64,000 bases of DNA, from the NCBI RefSeq assembly GCF_011764445.1, contig NZ_BLPG01000001.1:4960001-5024000 (forward strand), in the 5' to 3' direction. The position numbers and the translations under genes are program-made. Below, one piece after another: positions 1 through 6,958 of the stretch. The DNA is from Phytohabitans rumicis (GTDB taxonomy: Bacteria; Actinomycetota; Actinomycetes; Mycobacteriales; Micromonosporaceae). A model generated the notes under the pieces. That model saw nothing but the letters and a program-made list of their open reading frames with translations, had not been told where the DNA came from and did no database searches. Position 1 is the first letter of the stretch, and each line of letters starts with the position of its first letter.

Positions 1-20
1 CCCTTCTCCGCGCCGCGCCC

Positions 21-108
21 GTGCCCGCTCTCCGCGTCGCGTCGGGCCCGCTCTCCGCGTCGCGTCGGGCCCGCTCTCCGCGTCGCGTCGGGCCCGCTCT
101 CCGCGTCG
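21..108. repeat. 23-nt GC-rich tandem repeat
   Basis: Almost four head-to-tail copies of a 23-nt unit beginning GGGCCCGCTCTCCGCG. The first copy has one change (GTG for GGG) and the fourth runs into the palindromic repeat at 105. No reading frame or spacer structure is attached to it. Confidence 0.85.
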
Positions 109-188
109 ATCAAGGGCATATGGTCGTGGTTTGATGTCTTTTCCACGACCGTTTGCCCTTGATCGACGCGAAAGTCCTTGATCGACGG
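105..188 (+). repeat. R1 palindromic intergenic repeat, copy 1
   Basis: First of six copies of a dispersed palindrome. The inner arms read GTCGATCAAGGGCA...TGCCCTTGATCGAC, extended by TGGTCGTGG/CCACGACC, around an asymmetric loop (TTTGATGTCTTTT). A second, outer arm (AAAGTCCTTGATCGAC) follows on the right; its left partner, seen in the 25531, 51252 and 63658 copies, is missing here. The loop sequence gives the element an orientation, taken as plus here. It could form a long hairpin in RNA; it encodes nothing recognisable. Confidence 0.9.
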
Positions 189-566
189 GCAGCGAGGGAG
201 CGAGGGCCGTCGAGGGCGAGGCGAGGGCCGTCCCGCCCCGGTAGGGGGTCCCTGTTGGGCGTTGCGGCGTGAGTGGGGCGCCCCTACTCCCCTCAGGACG
301 GTGAGCGGGGCGCCCTCAAGGCCGGGTAGTTAAGGGAATCAGGTCCATGTCGAGCGCTGATGTGACGCGGCCATCGCCCTCGACTTTGGTGACTGTGTCG
401 AGAAGTTGCCCGCCCAGGGGCAACTGTTCGCCACGGTCGCGGCGTACGTCGGCCCTGCCGTCGATCACATCACCGGCCCGGTGGGCGGACCGGGATCCAA
501 TGGCCGGTCATATCGGATACATCCGGGTGCAGGCCCGGCCCGCCCCTGGCCAAGGTCGAAGCTGGC

Positions 567-621
567 GGTAGATCTAGACGAGTTAGGGCTCGATGTCAGC
601 CATAACTCGTCTAGATCTACC
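567..621. repeat. Perfect palindrome, 19-bp stem
   Basis: The arms GGTAGATCTAGACGAGTTA and TAACTCGTCTAGATCTACC are exact complements around a 17-nt loop. It is unusually A+T-rich for this genome and lies in the middle of the composite element. Confidence 0.9.
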
Positions 622-774
622 CCGCCTCGTCGTCGCGGCCTTGACGTCCGCACCGGCCCCTGATGTTGCGGCCATGGAGGGCGCCCCTGTTGTGCGCTAT
701 CTGGTGGCAGGGGGGTGTCATCAGGGTCAGGTGACCGCGTCGTTCCCGATCACCCGGACGGTGTGACCCGGCTC

Positions 775-846
775 CTGCGGTGATCATGAAGTTGACGCCC
801 GGGGAGAGCCTTCTCCCTGCCGCTAACTTCATGATCACCGCAGGCT
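775..846. repeat. R5 palindrome, 20-bp stem with GATC core
   Basis: The arms CCTGCGGTGATCATGAAGTT and AACTTCATGATCACCGCAGG are perfect complements, and the loop holds a second small stem (GGGGAGAG/CTTCTCCC, imperfect). The right arm recurs nearly unchanged (15 of 16 bases) at 27137-27152. Confidence 0.9.
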
Positions 847-1032
847 GGCGTGACAGCGCCCAGGAATCCTTAACTACCCGGCCTTGAGGGCGCCCCACTT
901 GCGCCGGCGGAACCAATAGGGGCGCCCTACTCGGGCGGAAGTCGGGGGAACCCGCTCCATTTCAAGCGACGATTCGCCACGAGCCCCACCGCGTGGGCAC
1001 CCGCTGGAATTGCGGGTGCCCACAGGACGCGG

Positions 1033-4000
1033 TCAGTCGTCGTTCAGGATGGTGCCGATGGCGATGGGGTCGCCCTGCCACTGGCCGGGCACGGAGCCCA
1101 CCACGAGCGCCAGCGTCTCGTTGCCTTCACGCTTGCGGTCGCCGCGTACGGAGACCGTGAACGTCGCCGACGTCTGTCCGGTGCCGAGCACCGTGCACCG
1201 GATCAGCGGCTCGAAGTCGGAGCCGGCGGACGCGGTCAGGCCCAGCGTCGCCGCGCACAGCACGATCGGCGCAGGTACCGGCCGGGACGCCACCACGGTG
1301 AACGTCATGGACGTCTTGCCGCTGTTGCCCTCGGCCACCGACACGTCCGCGATCGACAGCGTCGGGCGGGAGCGGAACCTGGCGACCTGCGGGTCGTGGT
1401 CGCTGGAGCCGCGCGACCCGTCGCCGTCGAAGTCGGCGGCCCAGTCGGCGTTGATGTGCGCGGCGCGGATCTGGACCAGGTCGTCGTGCAGCAGCGGGCT
1501 GACGAAGAGGTGGTCCAGCGTCTGCGCCTGGCCCTGGAAGACGTACGAGTACGCCGACTCGGGCTTGTCCGCCGCCAGGTTCTCCCACAGGTTTTGCAGG
1601 CCGGCGTCGTACAGCGGGGCGAGCTGGTCGGAGGCCGGCTGCACCGGGTCGTCGGGGCGGGGAAGACGTTCAGGTCGCCGCCGTAGACGATCCGGGCGGA
1701 GCCGAGGGCGGCGACGATCGCGGCGCCGTACGCGGCCTGCTCGCGGCGCTGGCCGACGCGGGCATCCGGGGTGGACGAATAGTGGTTGCTGATCGCCCAC
1801 ACCGTGAAGGTGTCCGCCGAACCCGGCGCGGCCGCCACCGTGAACTTGCCGACCTGCGGGGCGCGGGTGTAGACGTCCGAGCCGTCCACGCCGGTGGAGG
1901 TGTCCACGTCGGCGGGCAGGTCGGCGTTGAGCGACTTCGGGTTCTGTACGTCGGCGTTGTACGCCAGGCCGGGCGCCCGGTACGACACGGTGGGCGCCGA
2001 GCCGAGCACCGGGTCGCCGGCGGTGGCCGGGGCCAACCAGACCCGGTCGGTGCGGTAGAGGAACGCCGCCGTGATGCCGCGGTCGTCGGCGCCGTCCCGG
2101 TCGTACGCCGCCGCGTAGGCGGGCCCGCCGGACGAGCCGATCCGCAGCGCGAGCTCCTGCAGGGTGTCGGGTGCGCCGTCCGCGTTGTCCACCGCACCGC
2201 ACACCAGCGCGCCGCCGGAGACGGTGCAGATGTCCTGGTCTTCGGCCTCTTGCACGAGGATCAGGTCGGGCGCGTGCAGGTCGTTGATGATCTGGTCGGC
2301 GAGGTTGCCGAGCTGCTCCTGGTACTCGGCGTCGGAGGCCGGTACGTAGTCGAACGGCGGGCTGACCCCGGTGCACCCGGAGTTTCCGGCGAAGTCGCAG
2401 CCGTCGAACGGGTCGTCGCGGTAGTCGTACAGGTTCTCCACGTTGTACGTGGCGACCGCGAACTCCCGGTCGCGCTTGGCGGGCGCGGGCGAAGGACCGG
2501 AGGCGGGCGAGAGGCCGTCGGCGAAACTAGCCGACGAAGCCTGTACACCGTACTTCTCGAAGGAGAAGTACAGGCCGCCCACCGCGTCGGCGGTCAGCGT
2601 GTCGAAGGTGTGCGCGGGCGGGAGGAGCGTCGTGTTGTCCTGCGCGGCCCACTTCACGCCCATGCTGCCGAGCATGATGCGCTCACCGTTGCCGTCCGCC
2701 ACCTGATCGCTCGGGTGCGCGTCGCGGAACACCCGCCGGCCGTACGGGTTGGCCCGGTCGAGCACCGCGGAGTCCTTGTCCACCAACCAGATCTCCGAGT
2801 CGGCGGTGGAGGCGAAGTTGTCCCGCCCGGCGACCACGCCGCTGCCGGACCGGACCTTGATCTGCGTGCCCTCGTGCCGCTCCCAGAACCGGTCGGCGTC
2901 GGCCAGCACGGTCGGCGGCGTGGCGTCCGTGACGTCTACTTCGGACACCCCACTCTCGACCAGACGGACGAGCGAGGCGCTGGAGAGCTGGGTCAGGTTG
3001 AAGAACTCGGAGACCCGGGCGCGCAGCACGACCTCGTCGCCGACGGTCGGGACGTACCCGCCGATGAGCGACGTGAACGCACCCATGAAGACGAAGATGC
3101 CGTCCGACGTCAGCGGGTCGCCATCGGAGGCGCCGGCCCGGCTCTGCAGGAAGAAGCCGTACTGGTTGGCGCCGGCCGAGGTGCGGGCGAGCGTGCGCTG
3201 CGTGATGACACCGCGTACGTCGTAGAGCGTGCTGCTCGTGCCGTTGCCGGAGGCGGGCGCGAGCGGCGACCGGTCGGTCTTGCCGGCTTCCGCGTCGGTG
3301 GTCTGGCCCTGCACCTCGCCGACGGTCAGCACGGTGGTCACCTGGACGGTGAAGCCGCAGGTGGCGGTCGTGCCGTCGGTGTCGGTGGAGGTGACCGTCA
3401 CCGGGTACGAGCCGGGCGACAGGCCCGCCGAGGCGGTGATCTCGGCGGTCGCGGTGCCGCCGACGGTGGCCGCGGGCGTGAACGCGGTACGGGAGATCAG
3501 CGGCGTGCCCGCGGTGACGGCCAGGTCCACGATGGTGTCGTCGGTGTCGGTGGCGGTCACCGTGCGGGTGGCCGCGACACCGTCCGAGGTGGTCAGCGTG
3601 CCGCCGCAGGCCAGCGCCGCCGGAGCGTCGCCGCCGTCCAGCGTGTGCGCACCGAGTCCGTCGAACGTGTCGGTCGCGAAGCCGGCCCACTGCGCCGCCG
3701 GGTCGAAGGCGTCATCGGCGACGGTGTCGCCGGCAGAAAGGGTCGGCAGCCGGCGCAGCGTGTTGTCAGCCGTGCTGGTCAGGCCGGTGCCCCACTCCGT
3801 ACCCGGATCCGTGCCCACCTGCCCGAACGCGTCGACCACGGTGCCGGCGGGACCACCCTTGGTCAGCACGATCGCGTCGTCGCCGTTGAACAGGCCCGCG
3901 CCGGTCGTCTGGTCGGCCTGGGCGAGGATCGCCGCCGACGCGGACGAGTGGGCGAACACGAACACGTCGCCGTCCGCCACCGTGCCGCCCAGCGCGACGG

Positions 4001-4226
4001 TGAGTCCCGCGGTGGTCGCTCCGTTGAAGTAGACCTGCAGCTGGTAGGCGCCGGCGGTCAGGTCGACGGGTGCGCCGGTGCCGTTGTATATCTCGATCGC
4101 CTTGTTGTTCGACGAACCTTCGATGTATTCCGAGATGAACAGGTCCGTCGGCGCGGCGTAAGCCACGGCGGGTACGAGCCCGACCGACGCGACTGTGATC
4201 GCGAGTAGGGCGCACAAGCGGCGCAT
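1033..4226 (-). CDS. Secreted ExeM/NucH-type nuclease with lamin-tail and Calx-beta domains (frameshifted)
   Basis: Predicted extracellular DNA/RNA nuclease of about 1064 residues. A signal peptide (1-25, ending AVAYA) leads into a lamin-tail domain (about 26-165), Ig-like and OB-like regions, then an endonuclease/exonuclease/phosphatase domain (about 590-950) with ATYNVENLYD, the metal Glu in ILVQEAED, GGDLN and the catalytic His in SSDHDP. A Calx-beta domain (about 962-1063, ending TILNDD) closes it. After GGDLNVFP near 1659-1662 the frame is lost; one missing base in the C run restores the family sequence through to the stop. Start: GGAGG five bases upstream of ATG. It stands alone, reading toward the non-coding left end. 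The domains are clear; whether the break is real is not. Confidence 0.88.
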
Positions 4227-4306
4227 GGAGCCTCCAGGCGTGAGGGATCAACGCACGTTAAGGCGTCGATCCGTCGCGCGTCTATCGGCTGGGTGTCAGT
4301 TAGATG

Positions 4307-5332
4307 TCACGTTTTCGGATCGAGGCGGTGCAGCAGCTCCGCCACGTCCGCGCCGTACTCGTACCACTCGCGGTCCGGCTGGAACCCGAGCTCGGCGTTG
4401 ACCTTCAGCATCGGCTCGTTGTCGAGCGCGTTCCACGTCTGCACCTCGGCGAGGTCGGGCTCGGCCGAGCGCAGCTCGAAGAGCATCCGTGCCTTGATCG
4501 CCCGGTCGATGCCGTAGCCGCGGTGGTCCGGCACGACGATCGTGTCGTACTGGTCGGCCCGGGTCGGGTGCTGCGCCGGCACCACGACCTCGGTCAGCCC
4601 GGCCACCGCACCGGTGCGCTCGTGGATCGCGAGCACGATGTACGGCTTCATGCCGCGCCGGTGCAGGCAGGCCAGGCTCTCCCGGAGCCGCTGCGGATCG
4701 TACGAGCTGGGGCGCAGGTCGAGGTCGCCGTCGTCAATGTCGCGCATCGCCGACTTGGCCACCGCGTACGCCTCGATGAGGTCGTCACCCGGCCCGCCGG
4801 GGAAGAACTCCACCCGGTAGCCGTTGCTGATGCTGCCGGCCATCTCGCCCAACGCCATCCAGTCCACCGTGGACAGCTTAAGCACGCTGCGTGTTTCGAC
4901 GTACTCCCGCTCGAAGCCGAGCGACTCGTAGAACGCCACCGCCGGGGTGCCGCCGACCACCTCGACGCCGATCGACGAGAAGCCCTCGTCGTACGCCCGC
5001 CGCACCGCCTTGGTCAGCATCTGGCGGGCCAGGCCGGTGCGCCGCAGGGACGGGTGCACGAAGAGCTCGACCACGCCGATGTCGCCGAGCAGCAGCACGT
5101 TGGTGTGTCCGAGTAGTCGTCCGGGCGCCCCGTCCGGGCCCGGCTCCTCCTCGGCGATCCACGAGATCCGTCGCTCGCCAGGCATGGTCTCGGACTGGTA
5201 CTCCCGAAGGGAGGCGTCCTGCCACAACGGATCTTCCGGGAGGTCGGCCGCGAGCACCGCGTTGAGAGTGTCCAGCAGGGACCCAATCTCCGCGGACGAC
5301 GCAGTCCGAGGATCCCACTCGCGCACCATCAC
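4307..5332 (-). CDS. Tandem GNAT-family N-acetyltransferase
   Basis: A 341-residue cytoplasmic protein with two GNAT folds. The first (about 1-165) carries the acetyl-CoA loop RRTGLARQML and the C-terminal strand AVAFYESLGFE. The second (about 170-341) has VVPDHRGYGIDRAIK and ends NAELGF..EWYEYG. Tandem GNATs of this form are common in actinomycetes; some act on small molecules (mycothiol synthase is one tandem GNAT), but nothing here fixes the substrate. There is no strong ribosome site. Two adjacent ATGs (5332 and 5329) are possible starts. Downstream (leftward) lies the nuclease promoter region. Confidence 0.85.
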   Translation of the reverse strand: MMVREWDPRTASSAEIGSLLDTLNAVLAADLPEDPLWQDASLREYQSETMPGERRISWIAEEEPGPDGAPGRLLGHTNVLLLGDIGVVELFVHPSLRRTGLARQMLTKAVRRAYDEGFSSIGVEVVGGTPAVAFYESLGFEREYVETRSVLKLSTVDWMALGEMAGSISNGYRVEFFPGGPGDDLIEAYAVAKSAMRDIDDGDLDLRPSSYDPQRLRESLACLHRRGMKPYIVLAIHERTGAVAGLTEVVVPAQHPTRADQYDTIVVPDHRGYGIDRAIKARMLFELRSAEPDLAEVQTWNALDNEPMLKVNAELGFQPDREWYEYGADVAELLHRLDPKT

Positions 5333-5402
5333 CCGTATAGCTTGCCGTCAACCGAACGTGAGCGGAAGGGTCTTCGTTCTTCAAAGTGCCTATGAGGTGA
5401 CG

Positions 5403-6503
5403 CTATGTGCGGCTCTTCGCCCCGTAGTCATTTGCCGCGTCAAACACTGCCTGCGCATATGGTTTCACGTCGTTGTATGAATAGATCGCGTTCCACCAAT
5501 CCGTGCCGCTGCTCAGGTTGCGCGTACCCTGACACAGATAGTTACCGGCCGCGAGCGTCGCGTCATCAATATCGTTCGGGTCCTTGAGACCGTCGTTGTC
5601 CGCGTCGATCTCGTGCAGCCGCCACGTGGACGGGATGAACTGCATCGGCCCGACCGCCCGGTCGTATGTGAGGTCGCCGTCCAGCACCCCGTCGTCGGAA
5701 TCCAGGATCCGCTGGGTGTTGTTGGTGCCGTCGAGGGCCGGGCCGAGGATCCGCGGCGCCGACTGCCCGTCGGTGCCCAGCGTGGCGTTGTGCCGGCCGT
5801 GGTTGGACTCGACCTTGCCGATCGCCGCGAGCGTGGTCCATCGCAGTTGGCAGCCCGGGCGGGTCTGGGCGAGGACCAACTCGGCGTAGCCGTACGCCTG
5901 CATCGCCACCCACGGAATGTCTACCTTGGTGGCGGTTTGGGTGGCCCAGCCGGCCAGCACGTCGGCCGGGCGCCCAACGGAGGCCGCCCCGGTCGCCGTG
6001 GGCGTGGCCGTCGGTACCGTCGTGGGGAATCCGCCGGTCGGGATGCCGGTCGGCCCGAGGGCGTCCGGCGCCTGTGCCGTCCCGGTGGCCTCCGGGCTCG
6101 GCGTGCCGCCGGCGGCGTCCGTGCGCGAGCCGGCGGTCATCGGGATCACGATGGCACCGGCCCCCGCGCCCGCCACGACGAGCACGAGCAGCAGCACGCC
6201 GGGCAGTGTCAGCCGGCCGCTCGGCCGCCGCGCCCACGAGCCCACCGCACGGGCCGCCTGCCGCGGTCCGGGCATCCGCCGCCGTGGTCGTTCTGGCTTA
6301 GGCGCATCGGGTACGACAGAAGCGGGCCCCACCGTGACCGTAGCCGGCTCGGATTTCGGTGCGGGCGTGCTCGCCTCCGGCTCCTGCTCGGGAGCCGCTC
6401 CGGAGCTGCCCAGCGGCCCGGCCCACTCGGGAGTGGCCGAGCGCAACGGTCGCTCTGTCGGTGGTGTCGCCTCCCCGTCCGCCACCCGTCGAGTATGTCT
6501 CAT
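5403..6503 (-). CDS. Membrane-anchored lytic transglycosylase (SLT/MltB-like)
   Basis: About 366 residues. A charged cytoplasmic head is followed by one transmembrane helix (about 100-124, GVLLLVLVVAGAGAGA), a Pro/Thr/Ala-rich linker and a lytic transglycosylase domain (about 200-366). The catalytic Glu is expected in AIGKVESNHG; AVGPMQFIPSTW and DPNDIDDATLAAGNYLC are family signatures. It should cleave peptidoglycan glycan strands outside the membrane. The ATG at 6503 was chosen because the longer frame would run into the divergent FmdB gene starting 37 bp away; the two probably share a promoter region. The family is secure; the start is less so. Confidence 0.85.
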   Translation of the reverse strand: MRHTRRVADGEATPPTERPLRSATPEWAGPLGSSGAAPEQEPEASTPAPKSEPATVTVGPASVVPDAPKPERPRRRMPGPRQAARAVGSWARRPSGRLTLPGVLLLVLVVAGAGAGAIVIPMTAGSRTDAAGGTPSPEATGTAQAPDALGPTGIPTGGFPTTVPTATPTATGAASVGRPADVLAGWATQTATKVDIPWVAMQAYGYAELVLAQTRPGCQLRWTTLAAIGKVESNHGRHNATLGTDGQSAPRILGPALDGTNNTQRILDSDDGVLDGDLTYDRAVGPMQFIPSTWRLHEIDADNDGLKDPNDIDDATLAAGNYLCQGTRNLSSGTDWWNAIYSYNDVKPYAQAVFDAANDYGAKSRT

Positions 6504-6539
6504 CGCGCTGCGGAGCGGGTTCGTCGTACCCTGTTTGTC

Positions 6540-6767
6540 ATGCCCCGGTACGAGTTTCGGTGCCGCGCCTGCGGCGACACATTCGAGGTCAATCGCCCGA
6601 TGACCGATTCTGGTCAGCCGGCGTCCTGTCCACAGGGCCACGCCGACACCGTCAAGCTGCTGTCCGCCGTGTCCGTCACCGGGCGTGGCTCGGCCGCCAC
6701 CGGTGGATCTGGTGCGAGCGCCGCGGGGGGCGGCGGGTGCTGCGGAGGCGGGTGTGGCTGCGGCTGA
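6540..6767 (+). CDS. FmdB-family zinc-ribbon protein with Cys/Gly-rich tail
   Basis: 75 residues. The N-terminal FmdB/CxxC zinc ribbon begins MPRYEFRCRACG with C8 and C11, and the second knuckle is C30 with H34 (ASCPQGH). A low-complexity Gly/Ser/Ala linker leads to a tail with four Cys, GGGGCCGGGCGCG. FmdB proteins are small regulators or chaperone-like factors of mostly unknown role. The tail resembles those of short actinobacterial FmdB proteins and might bind metal, which is inference. It is divergent from the lytic transglycosylase. A different, Ser-rich FmdB protein lies at 56803. Confidence 0.8.
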   Translation: MPRYEFRCRACGDTFEVNRPMTDSGQPASCPQGHADTVKLLSAVSVTGRGSAATGGSGASAAGGGGCCGGGCGCG

Positions 6768-6958
6768 GGCCGTAAGGCCCTAGTTGTTTGACCTCTCGTA
6801 CCACAACTGAGTACGCCGGTTGTCGTTACGTCAGCCGTAGCACCCCTCGCATACCCCGCTCGTGTGTCCGGCTCGGTGAGATCGCCCCTGGCTATGGCCT
6901 TGGGGTGGGTCTGTACCGGCCGTTCCTACGATGTGCCAGGTTGCGGAGGTGCGGCAGC

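Larger units (their letters stand above)
241..930. other. Composite non-coding element with 29-bp inverted ends (copy 1)
   Basis: Intergenic DNA with perfect 29-bp inverted ends at 307-335 and 868-896 (GGGGCGCCCTCAAGGCCGGG continuing into TAGTTAAGG). Outside the left end is GTAGGGGGTCCCTGTTGGGC. Inside, in order, are a 41-nt block (398-438) ending TTCGCCACGGTC, a GGATACATCCG block near 515, a 19-bp-stem palindrome (567-621) and a 20-bp-stem palindrome (775-846). The same order of blocks recurs at 27249-27550, which is why it is treated as one element. Only short frames occur inside, none with a plausible start or family. Confidence 0.7.

Noticed and set aside
21-108. CRISPR array
   Set aside because: The units are head to tail with no unique spacers and no cas genes nearby.
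617-916. Short open frames within the composite element
   Set aside because: They run across palindromes, have no ribosome site and differ completely between the two copies of the element.
1659-1662. Programmed ribosomal frameshifting in the nuclease gene and others
   Set aside because: The breaks occur in many unrelated genes without a shared slippery heptamer or downstream structure, and the first frames would end in long non-family tails.
1782-4208. An 808-codon open frame on the plus strand opposite the nuclease gene
   Set aside because: It has the Arg/Gly/Val-rich composition typical of frames opposite high-G+C genes, lacks a ribosome site, and the minus strand has a clear signal peptide and nuclease motifs.
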